A stretch of 64,000 nt of DNA, taken from Astropecten irregularis (taxonomy: Eukaryota > Echinodermata > Asteroidea > Paxillosida > Astropectinidae). Both the position numbers and the translations under genes were made by a program. Each line of letters starts with the position of its first letter. Position 1 is the first letter of the stretch. Shown here piece by piece: positions 10,920 to 21,651 of this stretch. The stretch spans positions 6,109,036 to 6,173,035 of the forward strand of contig OZ020262.1 of NCBI GenBank assembly GCA_963971285.1, in the 5' to 3' direction. The notes below the pieces were generated by a model. The model did not search any database, was not told the DNA's origin, and saw only the letters and a list, made by a program, of their open reading frames with translations.

Positions 10920-13900
10920 TTAGTTTTTGCGACATCTGAATCGGCAGCACACTTTAAATAGGAACCAGATGACCACTGTTGCGATGACTACCGAGACTGC
11001 AATAACATCAAGTAGGTAGTACTGAATGAGAGATAGCTGCATAGCACGGGGCTTGAGATGACCAGTACCGTGTTTGATGGCGTACTCCACCCAGTAAGCT
11101 ACCTCTTCGATCGGTGACATTGGCATGATACGGTCGCGTGCTATGGCAGAATAATGCTCTACTGCCTTTTTGTATCTGCATAATGTAGAATAAAAACAAT
11201 AAAATCCTCACGTAAAATTCATACCCGTTACATGTACATAGAGAATTCAACTTAAAGGTTTACTGTATAAATCAAAACTCATATGAAGTTAAATATAATT
11301 ATCTGTATTGTTATACAACTCAATCTGTCTATCATTGTTTGTTATCATTTTACGGTAGGTTTCTACTAGCATCATCTTCATCACATGATACATGTACAAC
11401 CATTAAAGATTAGACGTTGTGCAACAATAACAAATAACTTACGTGTTGTTATAGATGACCTCCACCGTGGCGTCGTAGATGGAGCGATCGGTCAAGCTGT
11501 GGATGTCCAGTATTACGGCCATTCCTTTGGCACCGGCTCGGACCAGGTTGTCCCTTTGGTCGCCAAAGACTGGGATTCCCACGATGGGAACGGCGTGATA
11601 GATGCACTGATGGACGCCGTTCAGACCTCCGTGGGAAATAAAAGCACGCATCATCGGATGGCCTGTAGTGGAAGCAAAGAGTTTAATCAATTCATTCAAT
11701 ATTTTGGTCCTTTTCAGAGTATAAAATTAATGAAAGACAAGCCACAAAAACTGTAACTATGAGGTATGACAGTCAGATACATTATTCTTTAACAGTGCAA
11801 GTCCCTCCAATACAATTGCAGTGATAATCACTTATTTAAAGGTATAATACATGATTGGTAAAGGTCACAGAACAGCAATCACTCTCTGTCTGATTAAACA
11901 TGTACATAAGATGATAAACCTGTGGAAATTTGAGCTCAATCGGACTTCTGAGTCACGAAAAAAAAAATAGCGAAAACCCGAATCAATTTTTCTTATAAAA
12001 CATGAGGAATGGTTTTGATCTTACCCCGAGATCAAAACTGTTTTCAATCTTTGTTTTACTATATTTCTTGATAAATACACAATTTCAGATGGAAATATTT
12101 TAACGGTATGTTTCCACCAGCACCATCTTCATACCTCGAAAGTTATTTTCTTACATCTGTGAACATTTCTGCTTGGGTATGTTACCAATCCTGTACTGTA
12201 TATTTAAGCTGACTTCCATTTGGTTTTGGTTTCTTACCAAGTAAGTCGTTTTGTGGAAGCCACTCCACAATCTTAGTGTTGTTCCCGAGCGTTTTGGGCA
12301 GTCTACCGCTGTGTTTCCATGCTACCTTCTGGGATAGCATGGCCAGGGACTTGGCGATGTTCTCGATCTGTTTGTCCGTCAGCTCATCGCTTATCAGAGT
12401 TCCAAGACTGAAGAGCACCACGCCGTGTTCCCCAGAACTTCTCACAAAGTCTTCCCACTCCTGTAAAAGAAGATCATAAAGTGTACGAGATAAAAGGATT
12501 CCACATTCACAAAATGACTTCATGAGAGTAACCAGGGGAGTTATATGGTATTAAAACACGTACTCACTTTTATTTCTACCACAATGTTAGGCCGACACAA
12601 GCATTCCAAATGGTACTTTGACAATTCGTTATGTAGATTCTTCAAAGTTTTACGACACGTATTGTTAAAGGTAATATCATTATTTGGTTTTTATCAAAGA
12701 AATACAGTTTCATGGGCAAACATATTAAGACAGATACAGTAACAATCATCTGTGAAAAATTCAGTCCCATACGGTGCCCACTTGTTGAGAAAACAGTGAA
12801 AAACGCCCTTAGTTTTTCTTAAGTCTGTTCGCCGTTGTTTTTTAACTTTAAAAGATCAAAATTGTTTGTGGTCATTGGCTTTACTCTTTTCTGGATAAAT
12901 ACAGCATTTCAGCCGGAACAATTTTAACGTATATTTCTACCATCACCATGTTTATACCATGTACGTTATAGGTACATCTGTGAAGATTTCTGTTTCAGAA
13001 TAATGGTAATATTATACTTTGGTTTTTATCAAAGAAATACAGATTCATGGGCAAAAATATCAAAACAGATACAGTAACAGTCATCTGTGAAAATTTCAGT
13101 CCCATACGGTGCCCAATTTTTTAGGAACAGTGAAAACCAGCCTCAGTATTTCTTAAGTCTTTTCTCTTGTATTTTTAATCTTTTAAAATATCAAAAACAT
13201 TTTCGGTCGTTGTTTGACTAATTTCTGGATAAATACACCATTTCAGAAGGAAACATTTTAACGGTATGTTTCTACCAGCACCATCTTCATACCCTGTAAG
13301 TTATACGTAAATCTGTGAACATTTCTGTTTTGGTTTCTAACCAAAGTATGATACTGCCTTTAAAGGATAATGGACATGATTTTAGCAAACTAAAACTTTC
13401 ACCGGCAATTACCGAGTAGTCCGGCCTATATGCAATCTTACCTCATTGAGCGGTCGAGCTGGTTGAGTTAACACTCCACCGACGAACTTAACGTGTGGAC
13501 TTAGTGGACGTGGGTGATCTACAACAACGTCCGAGTTGAAAATCCACATCTCGGCTTCCGAGAGAAGCTGACCAAAGTTGGCATCCGGCCTGATGTTGCG
13601 CTTCCTGAGGACCTCGTCCATCGGTCCCAGCATGAATTTATAGTAGAAGAAGCTTGTCAACCAGTACAAGAAGGTGTTCTTGCAGCGCTCCCTGAAGCTC
13701 ATCGTATCGGTCAGGAAGCTCATTCGCTCGGGGACGTAGGCCGGATTGACGGGGTTGTAAGCGAAGCGGTCGTGCTGCGACGGGACGGATGTAATCATAC
13801 CGAAGTTGATGATAGGTACATTCAGTACTTCTCTGAGGAAAACCTGACACAACCAAATCAATTCGCCGACAATCATGTCAAATCTGACGGACTTTAACTC

Positions 13901-14350
13901 CTTCATGGCGTCAATATCACCTAACATGTCATCGCAAGTGTGACCCAAGGCAGTTCCGAAGTCAATCTTCGAGAAGTTAAAGCGAGATTCTATATCTTCT
14001 ATCTGACGCCGTAAAACAGTGCTGGCCTGGGTATTGTGCAGATGGTCTGAAACGTACAACTTGACGAATTTATAGTCGAAACGATTCAGGCTGTTCTTGT
14101 ACAGGGTGAAAGTTACGTTCTCCGGTAGGCCCACCTTCTTGACGAGCAAGCCGTGGGTCCAATGATCAGTCAGAATCCATACCTGGTGGCCTGTTGCCAC
14201 TAAGGTCTTGGCTATTTCTAATGTAGCGAGAACATGACTGCAGATGTTGCCAGTGGTTCCCAGTAGTATATTACTGCCTTGGGTTGGTTTGTACAACGCC
14301 AAAACCGCCAACAAAATCACAAAAATCCGTCTATTTGGTTTAAGATCCAT
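10920..14350 (-). CDS. UGT-2: UDP-glycosyltransferase, four exons, intact
   Basis: Exons, read on the minus strand, are 14350-13442, 12460-12238, 11662-11443 and 11175-10920, joining in frame to 535 residues. The start gives MDLKPNRRIF followed by a hydrophobic signal segment. The presumed catalytic His is residue 39 (in NICSHV). The position equal to the usual partner Asp is Glu (FDMIVGEL), as in UGT-3, UGT-4 and UGT-5. Exon 3 has AFISHGG and FGDQRDN; exon 4 ends in a membrane helix and a basic Cys-rich tail (...CRKN). Intron 1 carries two family-A MITEs and intron 2 a family-B MITE. It is divergent from UGT-3 across a ~2 kb spacer and forms the left arm of an inverted repeat with it. Family role: microsomal glycosylation of small molecules; the substrate cannot be read from the sequence. 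Confidence 0.92.
11836..12210 (+). mobile_element. Family-B MITE in UGT-2 intron 2
   Basis: Defining copy: TTAAAGGTATAATACATGAT at the left; CCAATCCTGTACTGTATATTTAA at the right. It begins ~28 bp from the exon 2 donor. Present at the same place in UGT-3 and UGT-5. Confidence 0.65.
12665..13000 (+). mobile_element. Family-A MITE in UGT-2 intron 1
   Basis: Left end TTAAAGGTAATATCATTATTTGG. The right end is truncated against the next copy. Confidence 0.65.
13001..13369 (+). mobile_element. Family-A MITE in UGT-2 intron 1, tandem with the previous copy
   Basis: Nearly complete, with right end ACCAAAGTATGATACTGCCTTTAA. The tandem-duplication breakpoint (~13281) falls inside it. Confidence 0.65.
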
Positions 14351-14525
14351 GCTGATGTCCTTGGCCTATTTCAGTGTGTACACAATGTATAAGATGATCA
14401 GTGTTATACTGTACGGTGAGTACGAGGTACGCGGACCAACAGGATATAACAGCATCCAGTTCTTCAGTTGCCTGATGTAGGCTAGCAGTACCAGCAGCTG
14501 TAACGTCGCTACCAGCAAGACGACA

Positions 14526-14533
14526 TCACGTGA
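14526..14533. promoter_or_regulatory. TCACGTGA E-box-like site upstream of UGT-2
   Basis: Palindromic TCACGTGA ~176 bp upstream of the UGT-2 ATG. It is also present at the matching position of UGT-4 and UGT-5, but altered to TCACGCGA in UGT-3. CACGTG is the core bound by bHLH factors in general; function here is inference. Confidence 0.4.
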
Positions 14534-14639
14534 CTTTGATCACCTTCTTCCTAACCATTACTTACCGCGATGAATCATGCTTTCCTTTCTATAAGATGAG
14601 CGTTACGTTTCATTACGCTTATGACAAGCACGTGATGAA

Positions 14640-15259
14640 ATAGCTTAACTTTATAGACCTATTACTGTTCGATCCATATCTCATTATCGTCTTCGTAGTT
14701 TTAATAGTAACAATGGTATTCTTCTTAAACCTCCTACCACTCATAGCAGGACTTCCTTAGGTGATCAGGCTTTTCAATATGCTGCCCCTACTTTATGGAA
14801 TAAGCTGCCAGTTCACGTAAGAACTGCGAACAGTCTCAATTGTTTCAAGACACGGCTCAAATACATCTTTTTAAAGCTGCATTTTATCTGTAAATTGTTG
14901 GTATTGTTGGTTTTATAATAAGCTACTCGTGATGTTACTAACTATTAAGTTTTATTTTTTATGTTTAATTTTTCACGTTTTGCTTTGATTTTAATGCTTA
15001 ACCTGTTCAAATCTGTGGTATTTTTTTATCTAATAGTTGCTTTATTAATCCATTTATTGTAATCTATTATCAATTTTGTAATTATTTATAATTAGAATCA
15101 ATTCTACATTTTTATTTTTGTTATATGTCTTGCTTTGATCTTACTGTTTTCATTTTTTTCTAATTCAATAGCTGCTTTAAATTGTTTTTAAATCCTGCTT
15201 GTACAGCGCATTTGAATTTTTGTTATAGAATTTGCGCTTTATAAATTAAAATTATATTG
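14640..15259 (+). mobile_element. 3' fragment of a non-LTR retrotransposon (copy 1)
   Basis: Same element as 21652-22256. It contains the decayed C-terminal end of a reverse-transcriptase protein (GDQAFQYAAPTLWNKLP-like), then ~350 bp of AT-rich 3' UTR ending GCGCTTTATAAAT. The ATG-proximal bases differ from copy 2. The fragment sits in the UGT-2/UGT-3 spacer. Confidence 0.7.
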
Positions 15260-15261
15260 TT

Positions 15262-15356
15262 AATGACTACGTTAGGGGGAAACGTTTTGCATTAAAAGTC
15301 GACGTTAGGGGAAAATCGGCTGTTAGGGGTAAATTTCCACTTCCCCCTAACGTTTC
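15262..15356. repeat. Foldback GTTAGGGGGAA repeat in UGT-2/UGT-3 spacer
   Basis: ACGTTAGGGGGAAACG ... TTCCCCCTAACGT; same in the second spacer at 22259-22352. Confidence 0.55.
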
Positions 15357-15689
15357 AATTACCTTTTAAAGAAACATTTTTATCGTCTGTTTTTTTATAT
15401 AAGATGGAGAATGCTCCCATTAGGAAAATATATCAATTTCAAGTCGATCGGTTTGAAGGTTATTTAGAAATAGGTAAATAAAGTTTGCGCATGACCCTAT
15501 TATTATTATGTACAATCCGCATTCTGCTATTTTGCGGAAATGAAAACACGAAGAGGCGCGTCTCTGAGCAATTGTAAATATATGCTGGTAGACAAGTTGC
15601 TTACATTATCAGCTTGACATTTTTAGAATGAGCTACTGCCTTAGCATGCACTGTGTTTACTGCACACACGCTACTAGTGTGATGCGACC

Positions 15690-15808
15690 GGGGTCAATCT
15701 CATTAAACTCATCGTAACTTACAATCAATCGTAGGACGTATATGAAGCATTGCAGAATACTCGTAATACGAGTTACGATCGATCGTAGGGCTTCGTGAAA
15801 TCGACTCC
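15690..15808. mobile_element. Family-C foldback element in UGT-2/UGT-3 spacer
   Basis: GGGGTCAATCTCATTAAACTC to CGTGAAATCGACTCC. Duplicated at 22730. Confidence 0.6.
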
Positions 15809-15990
15809 ATGTCCTAAAGAAGATGAAGATGAAATAGACATCTATGGCTGTTGCAATAGATGATGACGTCATGATGACGAAAAGTTTCGGCACACAACTA
15901 CTCTACATGGACTTCCTTCAGTCGCTTCCGCGAAAAAGACAAAAAGAGAAAGAAGGGCATACACTGGTAGTCCATCTTGAGTGACTTTTT

Positions 15991-16083
15991 GTCGATTTCA
16001 CGACGCCGTACGATTGGTCGTAACTCGAGTTACGAAGGATCCCATCGTACCATACGTAGGGCTGCGATGCATTTTAAGACTTA
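15991..16083. mobile_element. Family-C foldback element, truncated
   Basis: Starts GTCGATTTCACGACGCC and breaks off after TGCGATGCATTTTAAG. The counterpart at 23025 is complete. Confidence 0.55.
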
Positions 16084-16163
16084 TGAAACCTAACGATCAT
16101 CTTATAGAAAGGAAAGGATTATTCATCGCGTTAAATACTGGTCAAGGAAGAAGGTCATCAAAG

Positions 16164-16171
16164 TCACGCGA
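16164..16171. promoter_or_regulatory. Degenerate E-box (TCACGCGA) upstream of UGT-3
   Basis: Same position (~174 bp before the ATG) as the intact E-box of UGT-5, but one base differs and breaks the CACGTG core. Confidence 0.3.
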
Positions 16172-16344
16172 TGTCGTGTTGGTGGTAGCGACGTTTCAGC
16201 TGCTGGTACTGCTACCCTTCATCAGGCAACTGAAGAACTGGATGCTGCGGTGCCCGTTATATCCTGTTGGTCCGCGTCCCATGCGCTCACTGTACAATTC
16301 ACTGACCATCTTACACATTTTGTACGGACCGAAATAGACCAAGG

Positions 16345-19126
16345 ATGAATATTCAACCAAATACACGAGTTTTTGTGTTTTTGTTGGCGGTTCTGGCTTT
16401 ATACAAACCAATCGAAGGCAGTAACATACTACTGGCAACCACTACTAGCATTTGCAGTCATGTTATCGCTACATTAGAAATAGCCAAGACCTTAGTGGCA
16501 AGAGGCCACCAGGTATGGATTCTGACTGATCATTGGACCCACGGCTTGCTCGTCAAGAAGGTGGGCCTACCGGAGAACGTAACGTTTGTCCTTTACAAGT
16601 ACCGCATGATGAGTCATTTAGGAAATAAACTTGTCAAAGTGTACATTGCAGACTCCCTGCATAACGCCGAGGCTAGCACCGTTTTACGGCGTCAGATAGA
16701 AGACATAGAATCTCGCTTTAACTTCCCGAAGCTTGACTTAGGCAATTCCTTGGGTCACCTTTGCGATGACATGTTAGGTGATGCTGACGCCATGAAGGAG
16801 TTAAAGTCCGTCAGATTTGACATGATTGTCGGCGAATTGATTTGGTTGTGTCACGTTTACCTCGGAGAAGTACTGAAGGTACCTGTCATCAACTTCGGTC
16901 TGACTACATCCGTCCCGTCGCAGCACGACCGCTTCGCTTACAACCCCGTCAATTCGGCCTACGTCCCCGAGCGAATGAGCTCCCTGACCGATACGATGAG
17001 CTTCAGGGAGCGTTGCAAGAACACCTTCTTGTACTGGCTGACAAGTTTCTTCTACTATAAATTCATGCTGGGACCGATGGACGAGGTCCTCATGAAGCGC
17101 AACATCAGGCCGGATGCCAACTTTGGTCAGCTTCTCTCGGAAGCCGAGATGTGGATCTTCAACTCGGACGTTATTGTAGATCACCCACGTCCACTAAGTC
17201 CACACGTTAAGTTCGTCGGTGCGGTGCTAACTCAACCAGCTCGACCGCTCAATGAGGTAAGATTAAATAAACAGATCTACTGGATATTGTTATTATTGAT
17301 TTTGTTTCGTCGGGGATTTAGAATTAATAATGAAAATAATTCATTAAACTTCACCAACGTAGATAAGCATTTCATGTGGGGTTGGAACCCACGACCTCCT
17401 GCTTACTAGTGCAGATGCCATACCGCTAGGATCAGCTTGAAGTTGCTGTTGAAAGTATTCAATGAATGAACGATTGATAAATTGTACAGCATTTTGTCAA
17501 ACCTTTAATAGTTTGTTTTGTTTTTGGCTATACGAAATAATACATTGTCGAAGTGGGCCAATTATTTGATATTCATGTGTTCACCTAACATTTGGGTAGT
17601 TTGGTGGAAATAAAATTGTGAGTACGTGCAGCCATATAACTCTACTGCTTACTCCCATAAAGTCATTTTGTGAATGAGCAATCCTTTTATCTCGTACACT
17701 TTATGATCTTCATTTACAGGAGTGGGAAGACTTTGTGAGAAGTTCTGGGGAACACGGCGTGGTGCTCTTCAGTCTTGGAACTCTGATAAGCGATGAGCTG
17801 ACGGACAAACAGACTGAGAATATCGCCAAGTCCCTGGCCATGCTCCCCCAGAAGGTAGCATGGAAACACAGCGGTAGACTGCCCAAAACGCTCGGCAACA
17901 ACACTAAGATTGTGGAGTGGCTTCCACAAAACGACTTACTTGGTAAGAAACCAAAACCAAATGGAAGTCAGCTTAAATATACAGTACAGGATTGGTAACA
18001 TACCCAAGCAGAAATGTTCACAGATGTAAGAAAATAACTTTCGAGGTATGAAGATGGTGCTGGTGGAAACAAACCGTTAAAATAATTCCACCTGAAATTG
18101 TGTATTTATCAAGAAATTAGTAAAACAAAGATTGAAAACAGTTTTGATCTCGGGGTAAGATCAAAACCATTCCTCGTGTTTTATAAGACAAAGTGAGTCG
18201 GGTTTTCGCTATTTTTTTCGTGACTCAGAAATCCGATTGAGCTCAAATTTCCACAGGCTTATTTTTTCATGTACATGTTTAATCAGACAAAGAGTAATTG
18301 CTGTTCTGTTACCTTTACCAATCATGTATTATACCTTTAAATAAGTGATTATCACTGCAATTGTATTGGAGGGACTTGCACTGTTAAAGAATAATGTATC
18401 TGACTGTCATACCTTATAGTTACAGTTTTGTGGTTTGTCTTTCATTAATTTTATACTCTGAAAAGGACCAAAATATTGAATGAATTGATTAAACTCTTTG
18501 CTTCCACGACAGGCCATCCGATGATGCGTGCTTTTATTTCCCACGGAGGTGTGAACGGCGTCCATCAGTGCATCTATCACGCCGTTCCCATCGTGGGAAT
18601 CCCAATCTTTGGCGACCAAAGGGACAACCTGGTCCGAGTCGGTGCCAAAGGAATGGCCGTAATACTGGACATCCACAGCTTGACCGATCGCTCCATCTAC
18701 GAAGCCACGGTGGAGGTCATCTATAACAACACGTAAGTTCTGTGTTATTGTTGCACAACTTCTACCTTTAAAGGTTGTACATGTATCATACTTTGGTAGC
18801 ATACCGAAACAGAAATCCATGAAATGATTTTTAAAAGAGGATTTTATTGTTTTTATTCTACATTATGCAGATACAAAAAGGCAGTGGAGCATTATTCTGC
18901 CATAGCACGCGACCGTATCATGCCAATGTCACCGATCGAAGAGGTAGCTTACTGGGTGGAGTACGCCATCAAACACGGTACTGGTCATCTCAAGCCCCGT
19001 GCTATGCAGCTATCTCTCATTCAGTACTACCTACTGGATGTTATTGCAGTCTTGGCAGTGATAGCAACAGCGGTCATCTGGTTCCTGTTGAAAGTGTGCT
19101 GCCGATTCAGATGTCGCAAAAACTGA
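16345..19126 (+). CDS. UGT-3: UDP-glycosyltransferase, four exons, intact
   Basis: Exons 16345-17256, 17720-17942, 18513-18732 and 18871-19126 give 536 residues in frame. The signal peptide starts [10 protein letters not shown]. His39 is retained (SICSHV) and the presumed partner residue is Glu164 (FDMIVGEL). Exon 2 carries [14 protein letters not shown], exon 3 [10 protein letters not shown] and FGDQRDN, and exon 4 a C-terminal membrane helix with a Cys/Arg/Lys tail. It is nearly identical to UGT-5, its tandem-duplicate partner, and forms an inverted pair with UGT-2. Intron 1 contains a SINE-3 fragment (about 17350-17445) and intron 2 a family-B MITE, both also present in UGT-5, so they predate the duplication. 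A different upstream frame (15981-16337) stops just before the ATG. Expected ER-membrane UGT; acceptor unknown. Confidence 0.92.
17350..17445 (-). mobile_element. SINE-3 fragment in UGT-3 intron 1
   Basis: GGGTTGGAACCCACGACC and CTTACTAGTGCAGATGCC on the plus strand; inverted SINE-3. The same fragment is at 24920-25015 in UGT-5. Confidence 0.6.
17971..18345 (-). mobile_element. Family-B MITE in UGT-3 intron 2
   Basis: Same insertion as in UGT-2 intron 2, carried along by the gene duplication. Confidence 0.65.
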
Positions 19127-19265
19127 AGCTGTGTAATACTAAGACCATGCAGTAATCGCAAACCTAGTAGAAATATCGGTTCATTTTCACTTTTTTTTTT
19201 TTCATTTTCACGGTTCACTCTCCTTAGTTTAAAAACAGATTTGAGTTTACCATAAAAGAGTACTA

Positions 19266-19469
19266 TTGGCCTCTAGGAAACAAGGCTTGGGATAGGCGTG
19301 GCATTTATTTCGCTACCGCCATTTTATGTCCTTAACGAATTGAAGGGCTTGAGATACATGGCGAAGCTGGAGCCTTTCTTCGGCTTCAGCACATGGCCCA
19401 AACCCTTCATTTCGTTTTCTGGGCTCAAATTAGCGGTAGCAATAAGTCCGAAGCCTAGCCACAAGCCTC
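19266..19469. mobile_element. Family-I repeat downstream of UGT-3
   Basis: Mirror copy of 10572-10784. Confidence 0.5.
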
Positions 19470-19700
19470 GGGCCTTTCTCAAAGCTGGACTCAAGTTCAG
19501 GCTCCGGCTCAGGCTCCGGCTCAGGCTCGGGCTCCGCCTCCATTTCGTGAATCCATTCAAAAAAAATAACATGTACCAAAATAGAGGCTTTTGGCTGCAG
19601 TTCGGAAGTAGATTCTCTGGTTTGAAAAAGAAAACAGAGCTTCAGCTTCAATGAAAAACCACAACCTAAATTGTCAGCGTATGAAAACAAAGACGAAGCA

Positions 19701-19737
<37 letters not shown>

Positions 19738-19755
19738 AGCTTTGAGAAAGGCCCC
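19470..19755. mobile_element. Family-H foldback element downstream of UGT-3
   Basis: Mirror of the 10302 copy, with different hexamer counts at the two ends. Confidence 0.65.
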
Positions 19756-19902
19756 AGATTTCGTATTAGGCCCCATTAATGAAGAATTATTGTAAATGGT
19801 TTGCCAACAGAGGGCGGTATTTAAAGTTAGCGATGTTTCACTGATTGTCATAGGAAACTACACTTGAAGGACTCCGCTAGAATGTTGATATTATTCGTTT
19901 AA

Positions 19903-20142
19903 AGGAAATACTGTTAAAATGGTGTTTTTATCCAGAAATTAGTAAAACAACGACCGAAAATCGTTTTGATCTTTTAAAGGATCCAAAATAAAATAGAAAA
20001 GACTTAAGAAATACTGTGGCTGTTTTTCACTGTTTTCTCAAAAAGTGGGCACCGTATGGTACTGAAATTTTCACAGATAACTGTTACTGTATCTGTCTTG
20101 ATATTTTCGCCAATGAATCTGTATTTCTTTGATAAAAAAAGA
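19903..20142 (-). mobile_element. Family-A MITE, truncated, downstream of UGT-3
   Basis: Inverted, missing the terminal repeats on one side. It ends where sequence mirroring 9540-9660 begins. Confidence 0.6.
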
Positions 20143-20282
20143 ACACTTTTAAGCACGGAATTAGAATTAATAACAAAAATCCAAGTGCCTGCAGGGATGT
20201 TGTGAACATTAAATTGTATTTAATAGTCACTTTCAGCACATATTCCACAAATTCAAAGGCACTAAATCGAAAAGAAAGATTG

Positions 20283-20369
20283 ACCATCTTCATACCCTGT
20301 AAGTTATACGTAAATCTGTGAACATTTCTGTTTTGGTTTCTTACCAAAGTATGATACTGCATTTAAAGG
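20283..20369 (+). mobile_element. Family-A MITE remnant at the duplication junction
   Basis: Only the right ~85 bp, identical to the end of the 13001-13369 copy. It begins at the UGT-3/UGT-4 junction. Confidence 0.65.
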
Positions 20370-20443
20370 ATATGGACATGAATTTAGCAAACTAAAACTT
20401 TCACCGGTAATTACCGAATAGTCCTGCCTATATGCAATCTTAC

Positions 20444-21352
20444 CTCATTGACCGGTCGAGCTGGTTGAGTTAACACTCCACCGACGAACTTAACGTGTGG
20501 ACTTAGTGGACGTGGGTAATCTACAACAACGTCCGAGTTGAAGATCCACATCTCGGCTTCCGAGAGAAGCTGACCAAAGTTGGCATCCGGCCTGATGTTG
20601 CGCTTCCTGAGGACCTCGTCCATCGGTCCCAGCATGAATTTATAGTAGAAGAAACTTGTCAACCAGTACAAGAAGGTGTTCTTGCAACGCTCCCTGAAAC
20701 TCATCGTATCGGTCAGGAAGCTCATTCGCTCGGGGACGTAGGCCGGATTGACGGGGTTGTAAGCGAAGCGGTCGTGCTGCGACGGGGCGGATGTAGTCAG
20801 ACCGAAGTTGATGATAGGTACCTTCAGTACTTCTCCGAGGTAAACGTGACACAACCAAATCAATTCGCCGACAATCATGTCAAATCTGACAGACTTTAAC
20901 TCCTTCATGGCGTCAGCATCACCTAACATGTCATCGCAAGTGTGACCCAAGGCAGTTCCGAAGTCAATCTTCGGGAAGTTAAAGCGAGATTCTATATCTT
21001 CTATCTGACGCCGTAAAACAGTGCTGGCCTCGGTATTGTGCAGATGGTCTGAAATGTACAACTTGACGATTTTATAGTCGAAACGATTCAGGCTGTTCTT
21101 GTACAGGGTGAAAGTTACGTTCTCCGGTAGGCCCACCTTCTTGACGAGCAAGCCGTGGGTCCAATGATCAGTCAGAATCCATACCTGGTGGCCTCTTGCC
21201 ACTAAGGTCTTGGCTATTTCTACTGTAGTGAGAACATGACTGCAGATGTTGCAAGTGGTTCCCAGTAATATATTACTGCCTTGGGTTGGTTTGTACAACG
21301 CCAAAACCGCCAACAAAATCACAAAAATCCGTCTATTTGGTTTAAGATCCAT
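20444..21352 (-). pseudogene. UGT-4: orphan UGT first exon, exons 2-4 absent
   Basis: A complete, open UGT exon 1 (303 codons from ATG at 21352 to GAG before a GTAAG donor at 20443), almost identical to UGT-2 exon 1 and lying 7002 bp from it. No exon 2, 3 or 4 follows on the minus strand. After part of intron 1, the sequence switches at about 20281 into the downstream flank of UGT-3. The cause appears to be the tandem-duplication junction falling inside intron 1. The frame is also open upstream to 21643, adding 97 codons. It is most simply a truncated gene. It could alternatively serve as an alternative first exon for UGT-2 exons 2-4 (same strand, compatible phase 0, ~8 kb away), although UGT-2 exon 1 and the opposite-strand UGT-3 lie between. 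Conserved features include the SH motif, Glu at the partner position, and the donor. Confidence 0.8.
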
Positions 21353-21537
21353 GCTGATGTCCTTGGCCTTATTCAGTGTATACACAACGTATAAGATGAT
21401 CAGTGTTATACTGTACGGTGAGTACGAGGTACGCGGACCAACAGGATATAACAGACACCACAGCATCCAGTTCTTCAGTTGCCTGATGTAGGCTAGCAGT
21501 ACCAGCAGCCGAAACGTCGCTACCAGCAACAAGAACA

Positions 21538-21545
21538 TCACGTGA
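21538..21545. promoter_or_regulatory. TCACGTGA E-box-like site upstream of UGT-4
   Basis: Copy of the UGT-2 site ~186 bp before the UGT-4 exon ATG. A second CACGTG lies further up at 21641-21646, matching 14629-14634 in the other spacer. Confidence 0.35.
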
Positions 21546-21651
21546 CTTTGATCACCTCCTTCATTACCAGTATTTACCGCGATGAATAATTCTTTCCTTT
21601 CTATAAGATTAGCGTTAGGTTTCATTACGCTTATGGCAAGCACGTGATGAA

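Larger units (their letters stand above)
9340..14560 (-). repeat. Left arm of inverted duplication carrying UGT-2
   Basis: The minus strand of this region matches the plus strand of 16135-20275: ~200 bp upstream of the ATG, the whole gene, and a downstream flank to about 9540. The far end (9340-9480) matches 27560-27700 inverted. About 9711-10190 has no counterpart and looks like a later insertion or a segment lost elsewhere. Confidence 0.75.
13281..20280 (+). repeat. Tandem duplication, copy 1 (~7.0 kb)
   Basis: It starts inside a family-A MITE in UGT-2 intron 1 and runs through UGT-2 exon 1, the spacer and UGT-3. Copy 2 starts at 20283 with the same MITE sequence. The offset is exactly 7002 bp over UGT-2/UGT-4 exon 1 and rises to 7577-7764 bp further on because of insertions in copy 2. 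Confidence 0.75.
16135..20280 (+). repeat. Right arm of inverted duplication carrying UGT-3
   Basis: Mirror of the UGT-2 arm. It includes ~200 bp of upstream sequence, the gene, the family-I and family-H elements downstream, a family-A MITE and, at 20146-20275, the inverse of about 9540-9660. It ends abruptly at about 20281, where UGT-4 intron 1 begins. Confidence 0.75.

Noticed and set aside
15981-16337. 118-codon frame upstream of UGT-3
   Set aside because: Different frame from UGT-3, begins in a family-C element, and the matching stretch is interrupted or shifted in other copies.
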